This document shows, one piece after another, positions 33,068-42,735 of a DNA stretch of 64,000 bases. The notes below the pieces were generated by a model, which did no database searches, was not told the origin of the DNA, and saw only the letters and a list, made by a program, of their open reading frames with translations. Location: contig DHHM01000022.1 of the NCBI GenBank assembly GCA_002403305.1, positions 28,340 through 92,339 on the forward strand, read 5' to 3'. The translations under genes were made by a program, and so were the position numbers. Positions within the stretch are counted from its first letter, which is position 1; each line of letters starts with the position of its first letter. The DNA is from Bacteroidales bacterium UBA4772. Its GTDB lineage: Bacteria; Bacteroidota; Bacteroidia; Bacteroidales; VadinHA17.

Positions 33068-34063
33068 ATGTTCAGTAACAAAGTTTTGCTCATTACCGGC
33101 GGAACCGGATCATTTGGAAACGCGGTGCTTGATCGGTTCATTAACACCGAGATCAAAGAAATACGCATCTTTTCCCGTGACGAGAAGAAACAGGACGAGA
33201 TGAGGCACAGAATAAACAATCCTAAGGTAAAATTTTACATTGGAGACGTTCGCGACAGACGCAGCCTTGATAATGTTATGCATGGTGTGGATTACGTATT
33301 CCATGCTGCCGCTCTTAAGCAGGTTCCCTCATGTGAGTTCTTTCCAACGGAGGCGGTGCGTACAAATGTGTTCGGAGCTGAAAATGTCATTGACACGGCA
33401 ATAAACCATAAGGTTAAACGCATTGTGGTCTTAAGTACCGATAAGGCCGTTTATCCCATTAATGCGATGGGTATGAGCAAGGCCTTGATGGAAAAGGTCA
33501 TGGTTGCCAAGTCGCGTAATCTGAATGGAACCGGTACAGTGGTCTGCGGAACTCGATACGGAAATGTCATGGCTTCCAGGGGCTCGGTTATACCCTTGTT
33601 CTATGAACAGATAAAGGCTGGAAGGGATATAACAGTAACCGACCCTGAGATGACTCGTTTCATGATGACTCTCGAAGATGCAGTTGATCTGGTGCTGTAT
33701 GCCTTCCGGCACGGAAAAAATGGCGATATTTTTGTTCAAAAAGCCCCGGCGGCAACTATTGACACTCTTGCCCAGGCTGTTAAGGAACTGATGCAGTCCG
33801 ATGTAAAGACACGGGTAATAGGAACGCGTCATGGTGAAAAACTGTGGGAAGTCCTTGTCAGCAGGGAGGAGATGGCAAAGGCAGAGGACCTGGGAGATTA
33901 CTACAGGATTCCCTGCGATACCCGCGACCTGAATTATGGTGTCTATTTTGATAAGGGTCAGAAAAAGATATCAGAAATTGAAGATTACACCTCTCACAAT
34001 ACAGAAAGACTTGATTTGCACGCAATGAAAACCTTATTGCGTAAACTTGACCTGTTTCAATAA
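33068..34063 (+). CDS. capE: UDP-GlcNAc 4,6-dehydratase/5-epimerase, CapE/FnlA type
   Basis: A 331-residue extended short-chain dehydrogenase that starts UDP-N-acetyl-L-fucosamine synthesis by inverting dehydration of UDP-GlcNAc. NAD-binding GGTGSFG is at 11-17; the catalytic region has Thr124-Asp125-Lys126 in STDKA and Met134...Lys138 in place of Tyr-x3-Lys, as expected for CapE. It is followed at 36 and 73 bases by the capF and capG homologues, completing the three-step pathway. The enzyme is complete and should be active. Confidence 0.95.
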   Translation: MFSNKVLLITGGTGSFGNAVLDRFINTEIKEIRIFSRDEKKQDEMRHRINNPKVKFYIGDVRDRRSLDNVMHGVDYVFHAAALKQVPSCEFFPTEAVRTNVFGAENVIDTAINHKVKRIVVLSTDKAVYPINAMGMSKALMEKVMVAKSRNLNGTGTVVCGTRYGNVMASRGSVIPLFYEQIKAGRDITVTDPEMTRFMMTLEDAVDLVLYAFRHGKNGDIFVQKAPAATIDTLAQAVKELMQSDVKTRVIGTRHGEKLWEVLVSREEMAKAEDLGDYYRIPCDTRDLNYGVYFDKGQKKISEIEDYTSHNTERLDLHAMKTLLRKLDLFQ

Positions 34064-34099
34064 AGCCCATTTGAATGGGTTAGGGAAACTGAAAAACAA

Positions 34100-35221
34100 A
34101 TGTATAAACGCATTCTAGTCACCGGGGCAAAAGGATTTATCGGCAAAAATCTCGTTTCTGAACTTCGAAACAGGAAAGTATTTGAGATTCTCGAATATGA
34201 TAAAGACAGCACACCAGGGGAGCTGACAGATTTTGTCGACAAGTGCGACTTTGTATACCATCTCGCAGGAATTAACAGACCGGAGAAAACAGAGGAATTT
34301 AAAACAGGTAATGTTGATTTTACTACGCTTCTGTTGGAAACTATCCGAAGTGAAGGAAGGCAGGTTCCTGTTATCTTCGCCTCTTCCACACAGGCAACAC
34401 TCGACAACCCTTACGGCGCATCTAAATTGAATGCTGAAAGGTTATTAGAGACTTTCTCGGAAGAAACGGGAACACCCGTTATTACATTCAGGCTTCCAAA
34501 CGTCTTCGGGAAATGGTGCAGACCTTCCTATAACAGCGTTGTTGCGACGTTCTGTCATAAAATAGCCAGAGACCTCCCGGTTGATATTCATGACCCGAAT
34601 AAAATTCTCAAACTGGTCTATATTGATGATGTAATTAAGGCATTTACAGATTATCTGGCTGACCAGGCAATGGTTCCTGGATACAGGCTAATAACTGATA
34701 TTGAACCTGTTTACACAGTCAGGCTTTCTCAATTGTCTGATATGTTGAAATCATTCAGAGCGTCAAGGGAATCCAGATCCATACCGGACATGTCGGATCA
34801 GTTCACAAAAAAACTGTATTCAACTTATCTGAGCTATTTGCCAGAGGATCAGTTTAACTATTCTTTGAAAATGAATACCGATGCCCGGGGCTCTTTCACG
34901 GAATTCATAAAAACAGATAACTGTGGTCAGATTTCAATCAATGTATCAAGACCGGGGATAGTAAAAGGGAATCACTGGCATCACACAAAACTCGAAAAGT
35001 TTTTGGTTGTAAGCGGCATAGGGAAGATTCGGTTTCGCAAATTAGGCACTCCTGAGATAATCGAATATACTGTTTCCGGAGAAAAACTGGAAGTTATTGA
35101 TATTCCGGTTGGCTATACTCACAGCATTGAAAATACCGGATCAACTGAAATGATAACCATAATATGGTCGAGTGAGATTTACGACCCGGATAAACCGGAC
35201 ACATATCCGGAGGAAGTCTGA
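34100..35221 (+). CDS. capF: Bifunctional epimerase/reductase with cupin domain, CapF/FnlB type
   Basis: A 373-residue protein with an N-terminal NAD(P)-binding SDR domain (VTGAKGFIGKNLVSEL, 6-21) and a C-terminal cupin domain (from about 250) bearing KGNHWHHTKLEKFLVV, whose histidines bind a metal in CapF. In the UDP-L-FucNAc pathway it epimerises at C3 with the cupin and reduces C4 with the SDR domain. Domain order and length match Staphylococcus CapF. It is the middle gene of the capEFG set. Confidence 0.94.
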   Translation: MYKRILVTGAKGFIGKNLVSELRNRKVFEILEYDKDSTPGELTDFVDKCDFVYHLAGINRPEKTEEFKTGNVDFTTLLLETIRSEGRQVPVIFASSTQATLDNPYGASKLNAERLLETFSEETGTPVITFRLPNVFGKWCRPSYNSVVATFCHKIARDLPVDIHDPNKILKLVYIDDVIKAFTDYLADQAMVPGYRLITDIEPVYTVRLSQLSDMLKSFRASRESRSIPDMSDQFTKKLYSTYLSYLPEDQFNYSLKMNTDARGSFTEFIKTDNCGQISINVSRPGIVKGNHWHHTKLEKFLVVSGIGKIRFRKLGTPEIIEYTVSGEKLEVIDIPVGYTHSIENTGSTEMITIIWSSEIYDPDKPDTYPEEV

Positions 35222-35294
35222 TACCATATGTAAATAATAGAATCGTTAAAAATTAATAGGTATTTCGTCATCTCACTCATAACAATCGCATCAA

Positions 35295-36431
35295 ATGAAA
35301 AGGCTTAAGGTGATTACTGTTGTAGGTACACGTCCTGAGATTATACGCCTGTCGCGTGTAATGGCAAGACTTGATGAATCGGAAGCGATTGAGCATATTA
35401 CCGTTCATACGGGGCAAAACTATGATCATGAGCTTAACCAGGTATTCTATGATGATCTCGGGATACGCCAGCCTGATTATTTTCTTAATGCAGCCGGCAA
35501 AAATCCTGCAGAAACCATAGGTCAGGTCATATCTGCCATTGATCCCATTCTCGAGAAAGAACGGCCGGATGCCTTCCTGGTTCTTGGAGACACAAACAGT
35601 TGTCTCTGTGCAATTGCTGCCAAGCGAAGGCACATTCCTGTGTTTCATATGGAGGCGGGAAACAGGTGTTTTGATCAAAGGGTTCCAGAAGAGACAAACC
35701 GTAAGATTGTTGATCACATAGCGGATATCAACCTTCCATATAGCAGTATCGCGCGGGAATACCTGTTAAGAGAAGGGTTGCCACCAGACAGGATCATCAA
35801 GACCGGATCGCCCATGTTTGAAGTTCTGCAGCACTATATGCCAAAGATCAAAGCTTCACGCATCCTTGATGACCTTAAGCTGAAAGAAGACACATATTTT
35901 GTGGTTTCAGCTCACAGGGAAGAAAACATTGATTCCGCGAAGAATTTCAACAATCTGGTAGACGCGTTAAATCAGATTGCCGAAGAGTACAGCTTACCGT
36001 TAATAGTTAGCACGCATCCGCGTACCAGGAAGAGGATAGAAGCGGGAGCGGTTAAGTTTAATAAGCTTATTAGACTAATGAAGCCTTTAGCATATACAGA
36101 TTATGTTGCTCTGCAAATGAGTTCCAGAGCTGTTCTTTCAGATAGTGGAACTATATCTGAGGAAGCTTCCATACTTAATTTCAGAGCATTGAATATCCGT
36201 GAAGCACACGAACGTCCTGAAGCTATGGAAGAAGCTTCTGTTATGATGGTTGGGCTTAACCCTGAACGCATCTTTCAGGGCCTTGTTCAGTTGCAAGATC
36301 AGAAAATAACCAACCGTAACTTCCGGATGGTTACTGATTATTCCATGCAAAATGTTGCAGATAAAGTGGCAAGGATAATTTTAAGCTACACTCATTGCCT
36401 TAAAGACAATTTTGAACCCAATGCTTGTTAG
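35295..36431 (+). CDS. capG: UDP-N-acetyl-L-fucosamine synthase (2-epimerase), CapG/FnlC type
   Basis: A 378-residue member of the WecB fold. GTRPEIIRLSRV (11-22) replaces the WecB N-terminal motif, and the acidic catalytic residues are kept as Asp99 (VLGDTNS), Glu120 (HMEAGNR) and Glu133 (VPEETNR). In this pathway the enzyme epimerises C2 to give UDP-L-FucNAc. Its position after capE and capF, and its clear difference from the wecB gene at 25765, support the assignment. DNA downstream becomes markedly AT-rich. Confidence 0.93.
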   Translation: MKRLKVITVVGTRPEIIRLSRVMARLDESEAIEHITVHTGQNYDHELNQVFYDDLGIRQPDYFLNAAGKNPAETIGQVISAIDPILEKERPDAFLVLGDTNSCLCAIAAKRRHIPVFHMEAGNRCFDQRVPEETNRKIVDHIADINLPYSSIAREYLLREGLPPDRIIKTGSPMFEVLQHYMPKIKASRILDDLKLKEDTYFVVSAHREENIDSAKNFNNLVDALNQIAEEYSLPLIVSTHPRTRKRIEAGAVKFNKLIRLMKPLAYTDYVALQMSSRAVLSDSGTISEEASILNFRALNIREAHERPEAMEEASVMMVGLNPERIFQGLVQLQDQKITNRNFRMVTDYSMQNVADKVARIILSYTHCLKDNFEPNAC

Positions 36432-36688
36432 TACAATATAAATCAGCCACCTAACTGTCTTTTTTGGTTCCCCCAATTTTTAAACGGCAAGGAATTAATT
36501 ATGAAGCATATTAATGGCCTCTGACCTGGCTGCAACCAGTCTTAAAAGACGGTGATTGATAGAATATAGCATTGATAAAAGGAAGCGTTTATTAAAATAT
36601 AATATTGGAAAATAATAAACGCAAATAGAACTGATCTTTAAAAAAGAGTAAATCAGGACTAGCTCTACCCGAGAAAATTTCATTGTTT

Positions 36689-37651
36689 ATGAATAATGTA
36701 CTTCAGAAAATATTGAATCTTTCAAGGTCAGAATATTATAGAATATTTAAGCCTTCATATGTATTTACGGGAAAGCCGAGGTTAGGTTTGAATATTGAGT
36801 ATGGGAACAGGCTTGTGAGAGAAGCATTGTTAGGAGAAGAACCTGTTATGATAGCCAGAATGGGGACTACCGAGTGTGGAACAGTATTAAATTACCTCGG
36901 AGTACGGGAAGGCAAAAGAAATCCTTGGAATTATATTAGATGGAAACAGCAGGCTTGGTGGTGGAATGGTACAGCAAAGCGCTATATGCAAACTGGAGCA
37001 GGGTTTTTCCCTACTACCGATGCTAATTTGGTGAAATTCTGTGAACTAATGCTGGCAGATTTACAGCTAACGGACATATTGGTGACCCTTACTTATGCCG
37101 AAGAATATCTAAAGGATTATTTTGTTCAAGCTAAAAGGATAACTCTGCCCTCGATGGAGCCATATTTTTCCATTAATCCCTAGACACATGCATTAAAAGG
37201 TAAACGTGTTATTGTTGTTCATCCAATGGTTGATACTTTCAAAAAACAATATAAGATCATTGATAAAATATGGCCTGATGGTATGATGCCAGATTTTGAA
37301 TTATTAACAGTAAAAGCTGTTCAATCACTAGCTGGCGAGCCGACGGGATATAAAGATTGGTTTGAGGCTTTGGATTGGATGAAATACGAAATAGGAAAAG
37401 CAGAGTTTGATATTGCTATAATAGGATGTGGAGCCTATGGATTTCCTCTGGCTGCTCATGTAAAAAGACTTGGAAAGAAAGCGATTCATATGGCAGGAGC
37501 TACTCAACTTTTATTTGGTGTCAAGGGAAAAAGGTGGGAAAAAGATCCCAGTCAGCCATTTACCAACTTCATGAATGAATACTGGGTACGTCCAGACGAT
37601 TCTGAAAAACCAATTAATGCCATTATGGTGGAGGGTGCCTGTTATTGGTGA
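36689..37651 (+). pseudogene. GT-D-like glycosyltransferase gene interrupted by an in-frame TAG
   Basis: Two open frames, 36689-37183 and 37226-37651, lie in the same phase and join across one TAG at 37181-37183. The 13 codons after the stop (THALKGKRVIVVH) continue the protein sensibly. The context SINP-stop-THALKGK suggests the lost residue was Trp (TGG to TAG). The joined product would be about 320 residues and resembles the GT-D-fold family (DUF1792) from MIARMGTTECG and the second-half segment FDIAIIGCGAYGFPLAAHVKRL. The TTG at 36683 is an alternative start. It is the first gene of the AT-rich block, after a 257-base spacer. It is probably inactive, unless UAG is read through. Confidence 0.82.
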
Positions 37652-37791
37652 CCAACAAAACGAATAGGAAGGCTTTTAACAAATTTCATTGTATAGAATA
37701 TGAAGCAGTGTTTGTAATTGAATTTGAATCAGTAAATACTATCTGCCAATTGCCGAATCAATTTTTCATAAACTTGATAAATTTTCTCTAA

Positions 37792-39339
37792 ATGGCATCA
37801 GAAGCCAATAAAAGAATCGCCAAGAACACAGTTATGTTGTACATCCGGATGCTGTTTTCTATGGTTGTTTCTCTTTATACCTCAAGAATTGTGTTAAATA
37901 CACTGGGTGTTGAGGATTATGGCATCTACAATGTGGTAGGTGGCATAATCACTATGTTCAGTTTCTTAAACGGGGCAATGGCTGCTGGAACTCAACGATT
38001 CCTGACCTTTGAACTTGGCAAAAATGATGCTATTCAACTTTCCAGGGTTTTTAGCATGAGCATGAGCATTCATTTGATGATTGCCCTAGTAGTCTTTGTA
38101 TTAGGAGAAACATTGGGCTTGTGGTTTGTCAATACGCAGCTGACAATTCCTTCAGAAAGAATGGCGGCAGCCAACTGGGTCTACCAATTTTCTGTCTTAT
38201 CTGCAATGGTCGGAATATGGAGTGTACCCTATAACGCTTCAATTATTGCACATGAACGAATGAATGTTTATGCCTATGTTAGTATATTAGAAGTAATACT
38301 TAGATTGTTAATTGTTTTCTTGTTGCAGTGGTTTGGATTTGACAAACTCAAGTTTTATGCCGTATTAGTCTTTTCTGTTTCTCTAACTATCAGGTTTATT
38401 TACGGGAGGTACAGCAAACTACATTTCTCCGAAACAAGATTTAAGTTTTATTGGAATAAAGACCTTTTTAATACTTTGGTTAGTTATGCCGGCTGGAATC
38501 TGTGGGGTAATCTGGCGGTTGTAGCACATGATCAGGGGGTTAATATACTGCTTAACATTTTTTTTGGGCCGGCAGTGAACGCTGCCCGGGGCATTGCATA
38601 TAGTGTTAAAGCAGCAGTATATAGCTTCGTTCAAAACTTCCAGGTGGCAATGAATCCTCAAATTATAAAATCTTTTGCGTCAGGTGATTTTAAAAACATG
38701 CATCAACTTATATTTCAGGGATCCAAATTTTCTTTTTTTTTGCTGTTTTTTTTGTCTCTCCCAATTTTGTTAGAAACAGAAATGATAATTAAACTCTGGT
38801 TGAAGATTGTTCCTGAGTATGCTGTTATTTTTACAAGATTGGTAGTTATAAATATATTAATCGAAAGTCTGTCAGGACCTCTGGTAACAGCGGCTCAAGC
38901 TTCAGGGAGAATCAAATTATATCAGATAGTAGTTGGGGGACTGATATTGCTTATTCTACCAATATCTTATATGTTTCTGAAGATTGGGTTTCCCCCTGAG
39001 GTTGCTTTTTGTGTAAGCATTTTTATTTCCATTATAGCACTTTTCGCTAGACTCATTATTTTGCGTCGTCTTGTTAAACTAAAAGCAGCTAAGTTTTTAG
39101 CTGAAGTAGTAGGCAAATCTCTAAGTGTAAGTTTAATTTCCGCACCATTGCCTTATTATATTTATTCTTCTTATGACGATTCGCTAAGAAGATTACTTTT
39201 AGTTGTTTGTATTTCAATTATTTGTTCTACCTCCGCAATTTATTTTTTCGGACTAAATAAAATCGAAAGAACATATTTGGCAATTCAATTTAAAAAAATC
39301 AAGCAAAAAATTACGAGAAATTTGTTTAAGAAACTTTAA
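37792..39339 (+). CDS. wzx: Wzx-type oligosaccharide flippase
   Basis: A 515-residue inner-membrane protein of the polysaccharide transporter (MATE/MVF-like) superfamily with about 12-14 hydrophobic segments. The N-terminal segment with SRIVLNTLGVEDYGIYNVVGG (25-45) is a hallmark of Wzx proteins in Bacteroidota. It would flip undecaprenyl-linked repeat units to the periplasm for a Wzy-type polymerase, here the gene at 42736. The mature gene shows strong AT bias with TTTTTTTTTGC tracts, unlike the wza/wzc region. Confidence 0.92.
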   Translation: MASEANKRIAKNTVMLYIRMLFSMVVSLYTSRIVLNTLGVEDYGIYNVVGGIITMFSFLNGAMAAGTQRFLTFELGKNDAIQLSRVFSMSMSIHLMIALVVFVLGETLGLWFVNTQLTIPSERMAAANWVYQFSVLSAMVGIWSVPYNASIIAHERMNVYAYVSILEVILRLLIVFLLQWFGFDKLKFYAVLVFSVSLTIRFIYGRYSKLHFSETRFKFYWNKDLFNTLVSYAGWNLWGNLAVVAHDQGVNILLNIFFGPAVNAARGIAYSVKAAVYSFVQNFQVAMNPQIIKSFASGDFKNMHQLIFQGSKFSFFLLFFLSLPILLETEMIIKLWLKIVPEYAVIFTRLVVINILIESLSGPLVTAAQASGRIKLYQIVVGGLILLILPISYMFLKIGFPPEVAFCVSIFISIIALFARLIILRRLVKLKAAKFLAEVVGKSLSVSLISAPLPYYIYSSYDDSLRRLLLVVCISIICSTSAIYFFGLNKIERTYLAIQFKKIKQKITRNLFKKL

Positions 39340-39471
39340 AGGAAAAATTGATTTATATATTTTCTCATATAACTCATGCTTACAACATTTTCTTGCCAAT
39401 TCAATGAGGCATGCTAAAGATTCGGTTTTAAATAATATTTAGATTGATTTTGACTTAAAAAAAATGAGACA

Positions 39472-40641
39472 ATGAAAGAATTTTATTGGATGTTATTGAT
39501 TATTTCACTTGCGGTTAACTTCATTTTTTTTTATTTCGATATACTTCCAGCTATAAAGAAAAGGATTTATAGACGACGATTGAGCTTTATAAGCAGGTTT
39601 TCTAAGGATCAATTAACTAGTGAAATTGAAGAGAAGATTATAAACCAAAGTTTACGAATGGCAAAGTCAAAAACAGTACTTATGCCGATGGCAGAACAGC
39701 AAACCCTTATTGATGAATTGAAAAAATATTTTTACAGACGCGTAAGGAAGGAAAAGTCAAGGTTCAACTACCCAAAAGCTTATCTTTTTGCTGGTCTTTC
39801 AGAATATGGTGTCTCTAAACAAGACGATGGGTTGTTAAAAATGATATCATCGGAATTTGACAACTATATCAATAACGATGGCCTTCCTATCTTTCCGTTC
39901 GAAAAGATTGATCAGATTCCCTTCGGTATTGCAGCTATAAACTTGTTTTCATATTTTGGAATGGAGAAATACAAGTTTACTGCCGATTACTATTTTGAGA
40001 AATTAATGGAACTAAAGGAGGAGAAACTTGGTATAGTATATTATAGGAAGAATGAAAGTATAGACTTTGTAGATACTATAGGCATGATTTGTCCCTTTTT
40101 GGTGCGATATGGAGCCACATTTAATAATCAATCTGCAAGAGAGCTTGCTAAAAATCAACTCAAATATTACATTAATAAAGGATTAGACTTAGATTCTTCC
40201 CTTCCAGCTCAAGCATTAATAAAAAGAAACAATATTAAAGTTGGCTCTTATAATTGGGGAAGAGGGATTGGATGGTTTATTATTGGGTTATCGGATTATT
40301 TGCGATTTACAAATGATTCGTCCTATTTGGAATCATATAATAAAATACAAAAGACCCTTTTTGACCTAAGGACAAAAGATATGGTTTGGACACAATTCCC
40401 TGGTTCTTGTGAAGACTTCGATGCATCTTCTACAACGATGATTATGTACGGATTAAATTCAATATTAGAAATATACACAAAGAATGAAATTTTTAGTATA
40501 TTAAAACCACACATTATTGAAGGAATAATTAGAAATACGTCAGGAGATACATACTATGCAAATAGGTTTTCTCATTCTTTCGGAGAGAGCGAATTATCTC
40601 AAGGCTTTTTATTAATGCTCCTTGCTACCGCAAAAAAATAA
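39472..40641 (+). CDS. Membrane-anchored GH88/105-like protein
   Basis: A 389-residue protein with an N-terminal membrane anchor (MLLIISLAVNFIFFYFDIL, 4-22) and an alpha/alpha-barrel domain resembling the glycoside hydrolase 88/105 families. Motifs that suggest this are YNWGRGIGWFIIGL (259-272), DASSTTMIMYGL and SQGFLLMLLATA near the end. Those enzymes remove unsaturated uronic acids from oligosaccharides cut by lyases. In a biosynthetic locus it may trim or edit the polymer, or act on a different bond. The catalytic Asp pair was not assigned with confidence. The anchor points to the periplasm or outer face of the inner membrane. Confidence 0.72.
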   Translation: MKEFYWMLLIISLAVNFIFFYFDILPAIKKRIYRRRLSFISRFSKDQLTSEIEEKIINQSLRMAKSKTVLMPMAEQQTLIDELKKYFYRRVRKEKSRFNYPKAYLFAGLSEYGVSKQDDGLLKMISSEFDNYINNDGLPIFPFEKIDQIPFGIAAINLFSYFGMEKYKFTADYYFEKLMELKEEKLGIVYYRKNESIDFVDTIGMICPFLVRYGATFNNQSARELAKNQLKYYINKGLDLDSSLPAQALIKRNNIKVGSYNWGRGIGWFIIGLSDYLRFTNDSSYLESYNKIQKTLFDLRTKDMVWTQFPGSCEDFDASSTTMIMYGLNSILEIYTKNEIFSILKPHIIEGIIRNTSGDTYYANRFSHSFGESELSQGFLLMLLATAKK

Positions 40642-40671
40642 AGGTAACATCATTGATTCAAATATTACTGA

Positions 40672-41769
40672 ATGAAAATCGGCATCGCAACTTTCCAATG
40701 GGCTGATAATTATGGGGCTGTAATGCAAGCTCATGCGCTACAATCGTATTTAAGAGAACAAGGAAACGAGGTTGAGATCATTAATTTTCAGCCTCAGAAC
40801 TTCAATTCCGGGCTCAGACAATTTATTGCCGCTACACCTAAGGCAACACTAGCTAAATGGGAAGCTTTCTATAAAAGAAAAGTATTTTTGGATTTCAGAA
40901 ATGATTATTTGCAGCTCACCCCAGATTCTTTTAATACAACAGCCGACCTCGATAAAATTAAAGATAGATTTGACCTGTTAATAACAGGTAGCGACCAGGT
41001 TTGGAATCCTAAATGGCTTTCACAGTTTGAGGGATTGTGGGATTTATGCTTTTTAAGATTCGCGGGAAATAAGACACGACGTATTTCCTATGCTGCTAGC
41101 TTTGGGCATGCTGATTCTGCCACAATCAGTCAGGAATTCCAAGCCAGAATAGGCGCCTATCTAAAGGAATTCGATGCAATAAGTGTAAGGGAAAAATCTG
41201 GAATAGAGCTAGTAAATAAACTATCCGGAAGGGATGATGCGATACAGGTAGCTGATCCGACATTGCTTCATGACAGGTCTTTCTATGAAAAGCTTGCTGG
41301 TCCTATCAGAAGACGAGCACCTTATCTTTTAAATTATATGCTCCATGGCCAGTTAAGGAATGCTCAGCAATTGGAGTATGAAATTAGCAAGCAACTAAAA
41401 ATTAAAGTTTTAAGATGTGATGTTGTAAACACTATGCTTCATAAAGGTTATACAATGCCTTCACCGGGAGGTTGGCTTAGAATGATTCGAGAAGCTAATT
41501 TTGTAATTACTAATTCTTTTCACGGCGCTGTTTTCTGTCTGATCTTTAATACGCCATTTGTGGTTTTATTATCTGAAGGTGAACTTCAATCTATGAATAA
41601 TAGAATTACAGATTTACTCGAGAAAGTTGGGCTTTCTGACAGAAGTATTGGTATTAGTCAATTAGATGACATTAGACGTATATTTTCTGGTATAGATTGG
41701 CAATTGGTGAATAATGAATTAATTAAATTAAATAAGCTAGCCACAGACTTCATTACTTCAAACGCGTAA
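40672..41769 (+). CDS. Polysaccharide pyruvyl transferase family protein, copy 1
   Basis: A 365-residue protein of the CsaB/WcaK family, which transfers pyruvate from phosphoenolpyruvate to sugar hydroxyls or occurs as uncharacterised relatives. N-terminal IATFQWADNYGAVMQAHALQ (4-23) and the conserved ITNSFHGAVFCLIF near residue 280 are diagnostic. ITGSDQVWNPKW (103-114) is also typical. A related protein is encoded at 52083. Whether it adds ketal-pyruvate here is inference. Confidence 0.88.
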   Translation: MKIGIATFQWADNYGAVMQAHALQSYLREQGNEVEIINFQPQNFNSGLRQFIAATPKATLAKWEAFYKRKVFLDFRNDYLQLTPDSFNTTADLDKIKDRFDLLITGSDQVWNPKWLSQFEGLWDLCFLRFAGNKTRRISYAASFGHADSATISQEFQARIGAYLKEFDAISVREKSGIELVNKLSGRDDAIQVADPTLLHDRSFYEKLAGPIRRRAPYLLNYMLHGQLRNAQQLEYEISKQLKIKVLRCDVVNTMLHKGYTMPSPGGWLRMIREANFVITNSFHGAVFCLIFNTPFVVLLSEGELQSMNNRITDLLEKVGLSDRSIGISQLDDIRRIFSGIDWQLVNNELIKLNKLATDFITSNA

Positions 41770-41771
41770 AA

Positions 41772-42704
41772 ATGTTTTTTTCTGTTGTAATACCCTTATA
41801 CAATAAACAAGATTATATACGCAGAGCAATAGAATCTGTATTATTTCAAACTCATCCATGTTTTGAACTCATAGTGGTTGATGATGGATCAACTGATCAG
41901 AGTGCAGATATTGTTAATTCGTTTATTGATAATCGTATAATACTTATTCAACAAGAAAATTCCGGTGTTTCAAAAGCTCGAAATAAAGGAGTTGCTGAGG
42001 CTAAAGCAGACTGGGTGTCTTTTTTGGATGCTGATGATGAATATGAATCAGATTTTTTAAAAGAAGCAGAAACATTTATTAACGAGCACCCTGATTCCAA
42101 TATAAGTTTTTTGGGAGCCAATTACTATATAAGGTCTCGAGAAAGAATTGCCAACACCTTAGATATTACGACAGGTATATACGATTATTCTAAGTTATTT
42201 AAAGATCAAAAAAGTCCTAATAATAGCTCAAGTACAATAGTTAACAGAGATGCTTTCTTATCGGCAGGAGGATTTCCTGAGGGGGTGAAATATTTTGAAG
42301 ATTGGATAACCTGGTTTAAACTGGGAATAATTGGCAGATTTGGATACATTTCCAGACCATTAGCCATGTATAATTTTATTGAAAGTTCTGTTTCTAGGGC
42401 ACCTAGAGATATGAAGGAATTTTATAATAATGCAGTATCCCTGCCCTTGACTTTAAATGAGTATTTAAGAAGCCACCAAAGTCATTCGGCATATGATAGT
42501 CTGATAAAGAAAAGAATTGCTTCTTTCTCCTTAAGTATTGCAGAAATTCTGGCAATTGGGGGAGAGAAGGGATTATCAATAAGGATGATGCGTTTTGTTT
42601 CACCACTAGTTTTCGCAGCAGAATTACGGAAATCCTTTCGAACCCTTTTTTTTCTATTGTTGCCACTCAGTATTAGAAGGCTCTCTCATTTGATTAGACA
42701 TTAG
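41772..42704 (+). CDS. GT2 family glycosyltransferase
   Basis: A 310-residue inverting-type (GT-A) glycosyltransferase. Canonical features are FSVVIPLYNKQDYIRRAIES at the N-terminus, VVDDGSTD (35-42), GVSKARNKG (66-74) and the metal-binding LDADDEY (85-91). It follows the pyruvyltransferase-like gene by two bases and should be translated from the same message. Donor and linkage cannot be read from sequence. Confidence 0.92.
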   Translation: MFFSVVIPLYNKQDYIRRAIESVLFQTHPCFELIVVDDGSTDQSADIVNSFIDNRIILIQQENSGVSKARNKGVAEAKADWVSFLDADDEYESDFLKEAETFINEHPDSNISFLGANYYIRSRERIANTLDITTGIYDYSKLFKDQKSPNNSSSTIVNRDAFLSAGGFPEGVKYFEDWITWFKLGIIGRFGYISRPLAMYNFIESSVSRAPRDMKEFYNNAVSLPLTLNEYLRSHQSHSAYDSLIKKRIASFSLSIAEILAIGGEKGLSIRMMRFVSPLVFAAELRKSFRTLFFLLLPLSIRRLSHLIRH

Positions 42705-42735
42705 TTACGACTCTGGAATCTTCGGGGATCAATAA

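Noticed and set aside
37181..37183. Selenocysteine or programmed recoding at the TAG
   Set aside because: Selenocysteine uses TGA, no tRNA or PylS-type genes are present, and the site fits a simple Trp to stop change. Read-through remains untested.
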